This document shows, one piece after another, positions 1-7,599 of a stretch of DNA of 64,000 nucleotides (positions are counted from its first letter, which is position 1; each line of letters opens with the position of its first letter). A program made the position numbers and the translations under genes. Where the stretch lies: contig CAVYFA010000009.1 of the NCBI GenBank assembly GCA_963767715.1, forward strand, positions 620,001-684,000, read 5' to 3'. The notes under the pieces are model-generated. The model was not told where the DNA came from. It saw only the letters and a program-made list of their open reading frames with translations, and made no database searches. Source of the stretch: CAVSXS01 sp963767715. GTDB lineage: Bacteria; Chloroflexota; Ktedonobacteria; Ktedonobacterales; Ktedonobacteraceae.

Positions 1-741
1 CTTCGCGAGCTGCAGATATCTATAATTATCTGGGCTGGATTTATGATGCACTAGGACAAAAGCAACACTCAATTAAATACTATGAACAGGCACTCAAATC
101 AGGAAGGAGATCGGCAATCGTGGATTGGAGGGCAGTACGCTGGCCAATTTGGGTAATGTTTATAATGCCCTGGGACGGAAACAGGAGGCATTATCCTATC
201 TAGAACAAGCACTGCATATTCACAAAGAGATCGGGAATAGAGTGAGGAAAGCAGGACCCTCAACAGCCTAGGCAGCGTCTACAATGCCCTGGGACAGAAG
301 CAAGAAGCCCTGCACTACTACGAGCAAGCCCTAGTTATCTAGCGTGAAGTCGGCGACCGGCGTGGCGAAGGCGTCACCCTCAATAACCTGGGCGGCGTCT
401 ACGATGCTCTGGGGCAAAAGCAGGAGGCCCTGCGCTACTACGAGCAAGCTCTGGCCATCCGCCGCGAAGTCGGCGACCGGCGTGGCGAAGGCATAACTTT
501 GCATAATATCGGCACAATTTATTATGGACAAAGCAGTTATGAGGTGGCTCTTGCCTGTTTTCTGCTCGCCTGGGATATCTTCGAGGAGGTACAGAGCCCG
601 AACCGTGACGAAGTGCAGAGATGGATAGATGACCTGCGCGGCAAGATCGGGGAGAAACAGTACAAGGTGTTGTTGGCACAGGTTGAGCCGCGTGCGGGGG
701 AGATTGTGGATGAGGCGTTGAGGGAAGGTGGGATGTTGTAG
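1..741 (+). pseudogene. Decayed TPR-repeat protein (3' part)
   Basis: The region encodes tandem 40-residue (120-nt) TPR_12-type repeats of the form ALGQKQEALRYYEQALAIRR, typical of kinesin-light-chain-like scaffold proteins. The reading frame is broken. The repeat starts in one frame near base 15, must shift near base 103, shifts again near 240-265, and then meets an in-frame TAG at 340-342, after which the last two repeats and a non-TPR tail run cleanly to the TAG at 739. The longest intact piece with a start is only about 80 codons from a TTG at 499. The 5' end lies outside the window. I read this as a degenerating gene; sequencing error alone would need several independent events. Confidence 0.75.
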
Positions 742-863
742 AATGTGGATGAATTTAGAAGCCAATCACCGATATGATGCGCTATTGAGGAGCAATCCAT
801 GTTTATAGATCGTGCGACAAACATTGACCATGTAGGCGATTCCAAGAGTGAGCAGGACCGCCA

Positions 864-953
864 GGGCGACCGCCAGGGTGCGCCCCTACAATATACGGCA
901 TGCATCCATTCCAATGCCTCGTATATTGTACGGGCGCACCCTGGCGGTCGCCC
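864..953. repeat. Inverted repeat, hairpin element copy 1
   Basis: Two 34-nt arms (864-897 and 920-953) are reverse complements with one mismatch, separated by 22 nt. Each arm is itself a short hairpin (GGGCG-ACC-GCCAG-GGT-GCGCCC) followed by CCTACAATATACG. It belongs to the dispersed family described in the findings and sits where the 5' end of the following lipoprotein gene should be. Confidence 0.85.
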
Positions 954-2116
954 TTTTCGCCCTGATCGCCCTGGCGCCTCTGGTGCCCTTCTCGTGGTGC
1001 TTCCTGTTTTGTTGCTCGCGCTGCTGTTGGCGGCTTGCGGCGGCACGGCCTCATCGCAACAGCACATACGCGACGCCGACGCCGACTCCGGAGCGGGGGC
1101 CGCAGTTGCTGGCGAAGGCGGGACTGGCTTTGAACGGGGCGAAGACGCTGCATGGGCTGCTTAATATCAGCGTGACGGGGTCGGGGGTCAATGGGATGGT
1201 CAATACGGAGGTGTGGAACGAGTCGCCCAATAAGAATCGCACGGTTGTGCTGCAATCGACGCTGGCGCAGTTGCCGGCGGGGGAGATTACGGTGAGCGAT
1301 GGGAAGCAGGTGTGGCAATATGATCCGGCGAAGAAGGTAGTGTACCACGCGTCGCTGAGTGGGACGAACGCGAATACGAACGTGAGACAGGATACGAGCC
1401 AGTTCCTGCTTGGCGTGGTACGCTCCATTTTTACCAACAGCGATGCCACGCTGGTTTCGTCGACGGCAAGCGTCAAGGGGCATGCCGTTTACGACGTGCA
1501 CGTGCAGAATAAGTCTGCGGCTGCTTCAGGCGGCACGGGCGGAGCGAATGGCGAGCAATTCAACTATACGGGTGATGTTTACCTGGACAAGACGAGCTAC
1601 CTGCCGGTGGAGGTCGTGCTGGCGATCCAGGGCTTCGGGCAGGCCACGATAGACCTGCCGACGCTGGTGCTCAATAAGCCGGTGGACGAGAAGCTCTTCA
1701 CCTTTGTGCCTCCCGCGGGCGTCAAGGTGGTGCCCTTCCCCACGAATACGGGCGAGACCGGGTCGCTGACACTGACACAGGCGCAGCAGCAGGCGGGCTA
1801 TCACCTGCTCAGCATTCCCGCGTCCCAGACGGCGTATGCCTTGCAGTCGGTCGATGCCCTGGGCGCACCGGGCAATCAGATCTATGCGCTGAACTATGTG
1901 TACAACGGCAGCACGAAGTTCGCCATTTCCGAGGGGAAGGCACTGGCGAATCTGCCGGCTTCCGGACAGGCGGTCACGGTGCGCGGCACGAGCGGCAGCA
2001 TCACGATGGTCGGGGGTACAACAACGCTTTCGTGGACAGAGCATGGCGTGGGGGTGCAGATCGCCGGGGCTTTGAGCAGCACGCAGTTGATGGCGATTGC
2101 GACATTGTTGGCATAG
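914..2116 (+). CDS. LolA/LppX-like lipoprotein, probably frameshifted
   Basis: The mature part (from about base 1060) reads as a secreted beta-rich lipoprotein of the LolA/LppX/RseB-like kind, in which a half-barrel fold binds lipid or lipoprotein. Segments such as GKQVWQYDPAKKVVYHASL and VYLDKTSYLPVEVVL match the usual strands. The lipoprotein signal, LVVLPVLLLALLLAACGGT with a clear lipobox Cys, is not in this frame but in the frame that starts at 799. The two frames can be joined near 1058-1062, giving ...CGGTASSQQ then STYATPTPTPE, a normal Pro/Thr linker. The start is uncertain because a hairpin element covers the 5' end; 914 is the first ATG in the main frame. Confidence 0.6.
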   Translation: MPRILYGRTLAVALFALIALAPLVPFSWCFLFCCSRCCWRLAAARPHRNSTYATPTPTPERGPQLLAKAGLALNGAKTLHGLLNISVTGSGVNGMVNTEVWNESPNKNRTVVLQSTLAQLPAGEITVSDGKQVWQYDPAKKVVYHASLSGTNANTNVRQDTSQFLLGVVRSIFTNSDATLVSSTASVKGHAVYDVHVQNKSAAASGGTGGANGEQFNYTGDVYLDKTSYLPVEVVLAIQGFGQATIDLPTLVLNKPVDEKLFTFVPPAGVKVVPFPTNTGETGSLTLTQAQQQAGYHLLSIPASQTAYALQSVDALGAPGNQIYALNYVYNGSTKFAISEGKALANLPASGQAVTVRGTSGSITMVGGTTTLSWTEHGVGVQIAGALSSTQLMAIATLLA

Positions 2117-2123
2117 TGCCGTT

Positions 2124-2272
2124 GCCCTACCCCCCTGGATGCCCACCAGGGGCATCCCTACATTTGTGCAGGCCACCCCATCCCCATATCGTGGAGATGC
2201 GAACAATCGGGAGGGCGGATTGGGGGCGTGTGGATATGTAGGGATGCCCCTGGTGGGCATCCGGGGGTGGGG
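2124..2272. repeat. Inverted repeat, hairpin element copy 2
   Basis: Arms around 2137-2163 and 2236-2262 are reverse complements: GGATGCCC-ACCAG-GGGCATCC followed by CTACAT, and its mirror. Each arm can fold alone with an 8-bp stem. The region from 2117 to 2527 has no gene; it holds this repeat, the unrelated 29-bp palindrome at 2420-2494 and a weak third half-copy near 2327. Confidence 0.85.
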
Positions 2273-2419
2273 CCGGGTCATCAATGAAACCATGACCAAC
2301 CCTGGCGGTGTTCAGGATGTCCCTCATAGGCATCCAAGGTATGGTATCCAGCAGTGCACAACTCGGGTAGACATTTAGACAAAAAGACTTCCCGTGAGCG
2401 GACTTGAGAGAGGTCCCCA

Positions 2420-2494
2420 CATGTCATCCTGAGCGCAGCGAAGGATCTATGCATGGCTCAGCGAGAGATCCTTCGCTGCGCTCAGGATGACATG
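2420..2494. repeat. Perfect 29-bp inverted repeat
   Basis: Arms 2420-2448 and 2466-2494 are perfect reverse complements with a 17-nt loop. The core is GTCATCCTGAGCGCAGCG continuing into AAGGATCT. It could form a long hairpin after the lipoprotein gene, but there is no T-run, so a classical terminator is not shown. The core differs from the CCCTAC-type hairpins elsewhere in the window. Confidence 0.9.
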
Positions 2495-2527
2495 CAGGGG
2501 GCAGTCCTCAAGTTAACGCCTGTGGGC

Positions 2528-2558
2528 TTGACTCTCCCGTTACGGGAGATAGTACACT
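2528..2558 (+). promoter_or_regulatory. MerR-type promoter with operator dyad in the spacer
   Basis: TTGACT (2528-2533) and TACACT (2553-2558) are separated by 19 bp instead of the usual 17. The spacer carries the perfect dyad CTCCCG-TTA-CGGGAG (2534-2548). An over-long spacer with an embedded palindrome is the hallmark of promoters untwisted by MerR-family activators such as BmrR. It lies 56 bp upstream of a MerR/GyrI gene, so autoregulation is the simplest reading. Confidence 0.85.
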
Positions 2559-2613
2559 ATCCTCAGAAGCAATTGCTACGCTTACGTGCTGACCCCGCGG
2601 AGTTCGCTGTTTG

Positions 2614-3429
2614 ATGAAAATTGGAGATTTCTCGAAGTTGAGCCGGGTTTCGATCAAGACCCTGCGCTACTACGATGAGATGGGATTGCTCAAGCCAATC
2701 GAGATCGATCGCTTTACCGGCTATCGTTACTACTCGGTGGGCCAGCTTTCCAGGCTCAATCGTATCATCGCGCTCAAGGATATGGGGTTCTCGCTGGAGC
2801 AGATCGCACAGGTGTTGAATGAAGGCGTTTCGCCGGAGCAACTGCGCGGGATGCTGCGCCTCAAGCGCGCCGAATTGCAGCAGCATATCGCTGACGAGCA
2901 GGCGCGATTGACACGCATCGAGGCCAGGCTCAACGATATTGAAATGGAGGGTACTATGCCAGACTATGATGTTGTTATCAAACAGGTTGAGTCACAACTG
3001 GTCGCCAGCGTGCGCGAGACATTGCCCAGCTATCCGTCGGTGGGGCGCCTTTTCGATGAAGTATATGGGTACCTGTCCCGCTTTGGCATCGAAGGACCCG
3101 CAACGGTCGCAGCGGCGATCTGGCACGGCGATGAGTATAAGACCAGCGATATCGACAGCGAAGCTGTCGTCTTCTTGAAGCAGCCCGTCCCAGAAGGAGA
3201 TCGCATCAAGGTCTATGAGCTTCCTGGCGCTACCATGGCCAGCGTGGTCCACAAAGGCGCTTACAACACCTTCAGCCGCGCATACGAAGCCATCGGGCGC
3301 TGGATCGAGGATAACGGTTACAGGATCACCGGTTCCAACCGCGAAGTCTACCTGTACTGCACCCAGCCTGTGCGCCAGGACGATGAATCGTATGTGACGG
3401 AGATCCAGTTCCCTGTCGAGAAGATGTAG
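2614..3429 (+). CDS. MerR-family regulator with GyrI-like effector domain
   Basis: A 271-residue BmrR/TipA-type transcription factor. Residues 1-70 form the winged helix-turn-helix (KIGDFSKLSRVSIKTLRYYD then GLLKPIE and GYRYYS), residues about 75-112 the dimerising coiled coil (LKRAELQQHIADEQARLTRI), and residues about 117-271 a GyrI-like/SOUL drug-binding fold (VESQLVASVRETLPSY, ending EIQFPVEKM). Such proteins sense hydrophobic cations or other ligands and activate efflux genes. A TTG directly precedes the ATG at 2614; the ATG was chosen. No efflux gene is adjacent on the same strand, so the target may be its own promoter or elsewhere. Confidence 0.9.
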   Translation: MKIGDFSKLSRVSIKTLRYYDEMGLLKPIEIDRFTGYRYYSVGQLSRLNRIIALKDMGFSLEQIAQVLNEGVSPEQLRGMLRLKRAELQQHIADEQARLTRIEARLNDIEMEGTMPDYDVVIKQVESQLVASVRETLPSYPSVGRLFDEVYGYLSRFGIEGPATVAAAIWHGDEYKTSDIDSEAVVFLKQPVPEGDRIKVYELPGATMASVVHKGAYNTFSRAYEAIGRWIEDNGYRITGSNREVYLYCTQPVRQDDESYVTEIQFPVEKM

Positions 3430-3442
3430 ACATAGCGAGAAA

Positions 3443-3494
3443 GGGCGACCCAAGGGTCCCCACACCACCCTTCTCCACTCCCGCCCCTACGGGG
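3443..3494 (+). repeat. Single-arm hairpin element (52 nt)
   Basis: The sequence GGGCGACCCAAGGGTCCCC is followed by a C-rich spacer and CCCGCCCCTACGGGG. The same layout recurs at 6640-6700, 11341-11390 and 53097-53147. It lies between convergent genes. A further CCGCAAGG occurs at about 3500. Confidence 0.7.
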
Positions 3495-3557
3495 TCTTTC
3501 CCGCAAGGACGGAGAGCCGGACCGGTGCTATGTTCATCGCCATCTGTCCACGGTCCT

Positions 3558-4442
3558 TCAAGACGATTGATTCCATTGCTCGACGAAGGCTCTTCCGACC
3601 TCCAGGCCGTGGTCGTATCCTGCTACCAGTCCTTCGTCGGTGACGTCGGTATAATCGGCGCCGAGCGTGGCCGGGTCGATTGCGGGGCGGATGATGTAGA
3701 TTGGTACGCCGTTCCAGGCGGCGGGGATGACTTCGCTCTGGAAGATATCGCGGTAGAGCGGGCCGGGCTCGTTGGCGATGGCGATGATTTCGCGGTAGCC
3801 CAACTGCGCAAGCTCGATGGCTGGACAGTTGCAGGTATAGCAGCCATCGATGTAGGGACGGCCCGCTACCCAGGCCGGGGTGGTCCAGGCGTGCAGCATG
3901 CGCGTGGAGGCGTAGATGACGGCGTCTATGTTCTCAGGTGTGAGGCGATGCTGTTCGTGGGCGGCCGCGGTGTCGAAGAGGTAGGGCCGCAGGTGCTGCG
4001 CCGACCAGTTGTTGTCGCCACGCGCGGCCTGGATCAAGAGGCGGCGGCCCAGGCGTCTCGCGCCGTCGCCCTGCGTCAGCTCCGCGCCCTCGGGTGTGAT
4101 GACGGCGCTAGTGGCGATGATGGAGCGCGGCATTCCTGGCCGGAAGGGGTAGCTGCGCAGGATATGGCCGGAGGCGGCGATGCTGGCCAGCACCGACTCG
4201 CTCATGCCGCTGCCCGGCTGCTCGAGCGTGTGGAGGGCGACGCGCCAGTATTTCAGCGCGATCTCGTTGGCCTGTCCGATGGCGGCAGAGATGGATGGAA
4301 AGACAGACGAGGAGGTCGCGGCATAGGCGCCGGCGCGTATCCCGGCTGCTTCGAGCGCGCTCAGCACGCCATGCACGAAAACGCCCTTGAAGCCCCCGGC
4401 AGCGCTCGCAATCGCCAGTGAATGTTCTGGTGTGTCTGGCAT
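3558..4442 (-). CDS. Patatin-like phospholipase family protein
   Basis: A 294-residue protein with the order of patatin motifs: an oxyanion-hole loop GGFKG at residues 16-20, a nucleophile elbow at 42-46, and a late Asp-Gly at 199-200 (GRPYIDGC) for the Ser-Asp dyad. Patatin-like enzymes hydrolyse acyl esters of lipids. The elbow reads A-T-S-S-S rather than G-x-S-x-G, so Ser44 is kept but both flanking glycines are lost; activity is therefore uncertain. It follows a small HTH gene on the same strand by 49 bp, suggesting co-transcription. Confidence 0.75.
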   Translation of the reverse strand: MPDTPEHSLAIASAAGGFKGVFVHGVLSALEAAGIRAGAYAATSSSVFPSISAAIGQANEIALKYWRVALHTLEQPGSGMSESVLASIAASGHILRSYPFRPGMPRSIIATSAVITPEGAELTQGDGARRLGRRLLIQAARGDNNWSAQHLRPYLFDTAAAHEQHRLTPENIDAVIYASTRMLHAWTTPAWVAGRPYIDGCYTCNCPAIELAQLGYREIIAIANEPGPLYRDIFQSEVIPAAWNGVPIYIIRPAIDPATLGADYTDVTDEGLVAGYDHGLEVGRAFVEQWNQSS

Positions 4443-4491
4443 TATCTAGCTCATAAATATCGCATGGCGATGGCCGCCATGCACAGTTGCA

Positions 4492-4788
4492 TCATGTATA
4501 TGGCACCCAATCTTCGGCGAGTGGGATGTCGTTCTGTCCTTTATTGGAGCGGCTGTCGTCGTCCTTCGCCGCTTGCGTTGGGGTGGCGGGTGAAGGCGCA
4601 TCGCCGGGACGCAGGCGCAGGAGGGCCTCGATCTCGGATTGTTTGTAGAGGCGCTGGCGCTTGATGCCCTGCTTGTAGCTGTGCAGGATGCCGCGACTGA
4701 CATAGGCGTAGAGGGTGGCCAGCTTTACGCCGAGCAGGGCGCTGGCCTCGTCCCCGTCAAGATAGTGTTCGCCTTCCAGTTCGATCAT
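4492..4788 (-). CDS. Small helix-turn-helix DNA-binding protein
   Basis: About 98 residues. The segment YLDGDEASALLGVKLATLYA followed by YVSRGILHSYKQG and LYKQSEIEALL is an excisionase/MerR-type HTH like those placed before citrate-synthase-like domains. The C-terminal 40 residues are charged and probably disordered. The start at 4788 is preferred because GGAGG lies 8 nt upstream; an in-frame ATG at 4848 without a ribosome site would extend it by 20 residues, and any longer version would be translated from repeat DNA. Target genes are unknown; the patatin gene downstream is the obvious partner. Confidence 0.7.
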   Translation of the reverse strand: MIELEGEHYLDGDEASALLGVKLATLYAYVSRGILHSYKQGIKRQRLYKQSEIEALLRLRPGDAPSPATPTQAAKDDDSRSNKGQNDIPLAEDWVPYT

Positions 4789-4872
4789 GCCTGCTGCCTC
4801 CGGGTGTTGTTTCCCGTGGATTGTGGGCTTGCGTCCTTTAGTGGGCATTCGGGTTATTCGTGGAGAGCACCG

Positions 4873-4914
4873 GGGCCGATAAATCGGCGGTGGCCGCGAT
4901 AAATCGGGCCCTAC
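4873..4914 (+). repeat. ATAAATCGG element, copy 1
   Basis: A 42-nt unit made of two GATAAATCGG blocks (the first inside the palindrome CCGAT-AA-ATCGG) and ending in GGGCCCTAC. A second copy with one difference is at 12262-12303. The rest of the gap to 5110 is AT-rich, probably holds the promoter of the leftward HTH/patatin operon, and contains no gene. Confidence 0.85.
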
Positions 4915-5110
4915 GGAGGCCACAGGATTAGCGAATGCTCCAATCTCTATAGGGGTAATGATAGGGGGTTGTGTCTATTTTGTCAATATTTTTCGGTGTT
5001 CTTATGAGCTAATCAAGTAAAATCAAGTATCATGAATTATTATCAATGTCCATTGACTTTTATCGAGTTATCTATTACAACTAATAGAGGGGAATATGAT
5101 AGCGATAGGG

Positions 5111-5190
5111 GATGGCGACCGCAAGGGTCGCCATTACATCTCGGACGGTGGCGGATATGAAATGTAGTGGCGACCCTTGCGGTCGCCATC
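5111..5190. repeat. Inverted repeat, hairpin element copy 3
   Basis: Arms 5111-5139 and 5162-5190 (29 nt) are reverse complements with one mismatch. Each arm is a 7-bp hairpin GGCGACC-GCAAG-GGTCGCC followed by AYTACAT. A partial third arm (GGTCGCCATCCCCC) follows to about 5210. It lies directly upstream of the Re-citrate-synthase-like gene. Confidence 0.9.
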
Positions 5191-5254
5191 TAACCGGTCG
5201 CCATCCCCCGGTTGCCGGGTAAAACAATTTGATATCCCAAAGAGGAGATAGCAT

Positions 5255-6556
5255 ATGCAGCCGATTCCTGAGCCTTTTGAGCCTGAGTACTTTTTAGATA
5301 GTTTTCCACGCGATGCGTTCCCTGTGTATAAATGGACGGAGCGGCCTGCCAGTATGCCTGCTGAGGCGTGGACGACCGAGACGACGCACCGTGATGGGCA
5401 GCAGGGCGGGCTGCCGCTCTCAACGGAGAGGAGCCTGGCCATTTATGATATCCTGTGCCGTTACACCTCAGATTCGGGGGCAATCAGGCAGGCCGAGTTT
5501 TTTGTGTACCGGCCTTCCGACCGGGCCGCGCTGCAAGGGGCGCTGGAACGCTACCATGATGGCGCGCCGATTGAGCCGACTACCTGGATACGCGCGACGG
5601 CGAAAGATGTCGTGCTTATTCGCAGCCTGGGCGTGCGGGAGACCGGCATGCTGGCTTCGGCCTCGGATTACCATACGTTCCACAAATTCAAGCCAGGCGG
5701 CAGGAACCAGGCGGCGCAGACCTACCTGGACGCGGTGAAGATGGCGCTCGATGAAGGTATCCGGCCACGGCTGCACCTGGAAGACGCGACGCGCGCCCCA
5801 ATGGACTTCATGCGCCCGTTTATCGAGAACGTGCAGGAGCTCAGCGCGGGATATGGCCCTGAGCTGCGCCCGAAATTCCGCGTCTGCGATACGATGGGTT
5901 TGGGCCTGCCGTACGAGGATGTGGCGCTGCCCCGCAGCATCCCGCGCATCTTCCAGGAGATGAGTAAGCTGGGCCTGCAGCCCGCCGACCTGGAGTTTCA
6001 CCCGCACAACGATACCTGGCTGATCGTGGCGAACTGCCTTGCGGCGGTCCGTTCCGGCTGCGCCGTCATCAACGGCACCTCGCTCGGCAAGGGCGAACGC
6101 AGCGGCAATGCTCCGCTCGAGGCCGTGCTGCTGCACCTGATCGGCATGGGTTACTTCCGCGAGAAGCAGCCCGATTTCACCGTCCTGAACGAGCTGGTCG
6201 ATCTCTACGCCGGGATGGGTGAGCCGGTTCCGCCCAGGTACCCGCTTTATGGGCGTGACGCGCACCGAACACGAGCGGGCATCCACGCCGATGGCCTGAA
6301 CAAATTCTGGTGGATGTACGCACCTTTCAACGTACCACAGTTGCTCGGCAGGCCGCTTGAAGTATCCCTGACCAAAGAGAGCGGGCTGGCCGGCCTGATC
6401 TTCGTCATTCGCCAGCACACGGGCCTGGAACTCGCCAAAGACGATGCTCGCCTGCAACAAACGTATGCCTGGCTGATGCAGGAATTCGACAACGGGCGGC
6501 AGACCAGCGTAGAATGGGAAGAACTGGCGCCTGTATTCGCAGGGGAATCATCGTAG
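5255..6556 (+). CDS. Re-citrate synthase-like pyruvate carboxyltransferase (DRE-TIM)
   Basis: A 433-residue HMGL/DRE-TIM barrel enzyme of the Claisen-condensing group (isopropylmalate, homocitrate and citrate synthases). The metal/catalytic loop is TETTHRDGQQ (41-50), the His-x-His metal site is in EFHPHND (about 249-255), and NGTSLGKGERSGN follows. Internal segments such as WIRATAKDV, RETGMLASASDYH, RPRLHLEDATRA and RVCDTMGLGLPYE match what I recall of the Re-citrate synthase subfamily better than LeuA, and the LeuA C-terminal regulatory domain is absent. It would condense acetyl-CoA with a 2-oxo acid such as oxaloacetate. GAGGAG lies 8 nt before the ATG. It appears monocistronic. Confidence 0.7.
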   Translation: MQPIPEPFEPEYFLDSFPRDAFPVYKWTERPASMPAEAWTTETTHRDGQQGGLPLSTERSLAIYDILCRYTSDSGAIRQAEFFVYRPSDRAALQGALERYHDGAPIEPTTWIRATAKDVVLIRSLGVRETGMLASASDYHTFHKFKPGGRNQAAQTYLDAVKMALDEGIRPRLHLEDATRAPMDFMRPFIENVQELSAGYGPELRPKFRVCDTMGLGLPYEDVALPRSIPRIFQEMSKLGLQPADLEFHPHNDTWLIVANCLAAVRSGCAVINGTSLGKGERSGNAPLEAVLLHLIGMGYFREKQPDFTVLNELVDLYAGMGEPVPPRYPLYGRDAHRTRAGIHADGLNKFWWMYAPFNVPQLLGRPLEVSLTKESGLAGLIFVIRQHTGLELAKDDARLQQTYAWLMQEFDNGRQTSVEWEELAPVFAGESS

Positions 6557-6667
6557 ATGTGAGCGAGCAGGGCGACGCAAGCGTCCCCGCCACTGGCGAT
6601 AGCTGGCGTATTAGCAAGCAAGGGGATGCATGTGAGCGAGCAGGGCGACGCAAGCGTCCCCGCCACT
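6557..6667 (+). repeat. 38-nt direct repeat within a gene-free stretch
   Basis: Positions 6557-6594 and 6630-6667 are identical (ATGTGAGCGAGCAGGGCGAC through GTCCCCGCCACT), 35 nt apart. The second copy continues into the C-rich tail and CCCGCCCGTACAGGG of the single-arm element (to about 6700). The remainder to 6901 holds no recognisable gene. Confidence 0.85.
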
Positions 6668-6901
6668 CATCCACTCCTCTCCCGCCCGTACAGGGATGTT
6701 CGCATCCACATGTGGTGACACCTCGCCATATGATGCTTGAAAGGGGGTGTGCGGTCGAATCAGGCAAAAAACGTCACTCTGGAAGATGAAGCCGTCGATA
6801 TGAGGGGAGGTTCTGACCGCTTTTGATGGTAACATGTTGAGAAAAGAAGCAGAAAGGCAAAGGGGCAAAAACTTGACCTCTTGACCGTAAGGAGAGCAGA
6901 G

Positions 6902-7579
6902 ATGGCTAATCAACTTCGGGTGACGCTCGAAATCGGACCGAAAGGCAAGCAGGTGGCGGCCGTGGCGCCGGATTGGCCCGGTCTGGAGCGTGGTGCGAAG
7001 ACTGGGGAGGCCGCGATTGAACGGTTGCAATCCTATCTTCCACGCTATGCCCAGGTGGCGAAGCTGGCTGGGATGGATGGAGAGTTTGCAGCTATCACCA
7101 CGGTTGACATGGTCGAGCAATATCCAGGCACGGGCTCAACCGACTTCTGGGGCATCTCGTTCGCGTTCTCGAGCATCGATCGGCAAGACCTCTCGAGCGG
7201 AGAATTGGAACGTGAACTGACCCTGATGCAGGCGTGCTGGGCGTTTTTCGACGACGTGCGTGTGCGCGTGTCGGATGAGATGCAGAAGGGTGCGCGAGGG
7301 GGAGGGCGTGATCGGGATCAAATCGTCGGTCATACGCTTCGCGTGGAGCAAGAGTGGGCAAAGAAGGTCGGGGTGCCCACTCCCCAAGGTGCGATGCTGA
7401 TCGACGAAGGTCTGCAAGCGCACCGCGACGCCTATCGCAACGCCATTCGGGTGTTCCATGCTGAGGGCAAAATGGCCCGAACCTGGCCGCTGCGATATCT
7501 GATTCGGCACACCGCATATCACACGCTGGATCACGCCTGGGAAATGGAAGACAAAGACCTGACCGTCGGAGTCAGGTAG
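6902..7579 (+). CDS. DinB-like protein with HicB-like N-terminus
   Basis: About 225 residues. The N-terminal 50 residues (LRVTLEIGPKGKQVAAVAPD and LERGAKTGEAAIERLQSYLP) resemble the ferredoxin-like fold of HicB antitoxins. The C-terminal half has the DinB/YfiT four-helix layout with histidines spaced like metal ligands (GHTLRVEQEW, LIRHTAYHTLDHAWEMED). DinB-fold proteins are often thiol transferases or stress-induced metal enzymes; the reaction here cannot be told. TAAGGAG precedes the ATG at 6902 by 7 nt, which decides against an upstream TTG. Confidence 0.65.
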   Translation: MANQLRVTLEIGPKGKQVAAVAPDWPGLERGAKTGEAAIERLQSYLPRYAQVAKLAGMDGEFAAITTVDMVEQYPGTGSTDFWGISFAFSSIDRQDLSSGELERELTLMQACWAFFDDVRVRVSDEMQKGARGGGRDRDQIVGHTLRVEQEWAKKVGVPTPQGAMLIDEGLQAHRDAYRNAIRVFHAEGKMARTWPLRYLIRHTAYHTLDHAWEMEDKDLTVGVR

Positions 7580-7599
7580 GGTGTACATCCTATGCGATC

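Noticed and set aside
848..910. Far upstream GTG start for the lipoprotein gene
   Set aside because: The codons from 848 to about 953 are those of the mirrored hairpin element, so this stretch is unlikely to be native coding sequence.
3525..4421. Long rightward ORF (298 codons) opposite the patatin-like gene
   Set aside because: It is the mirror of a GC-rich coding sequence, has Asp/Gly/Arg-rich composition without motifs, and no ribosome site; the minus strand shows patatin motifs.
6557..6667. Possible CRISPR array from the 38-nt repeats
   Set aside because: Only two copies, no further units, spacing not repeated, no cas genes, and the unit belongs to the dispersed hairpin family.
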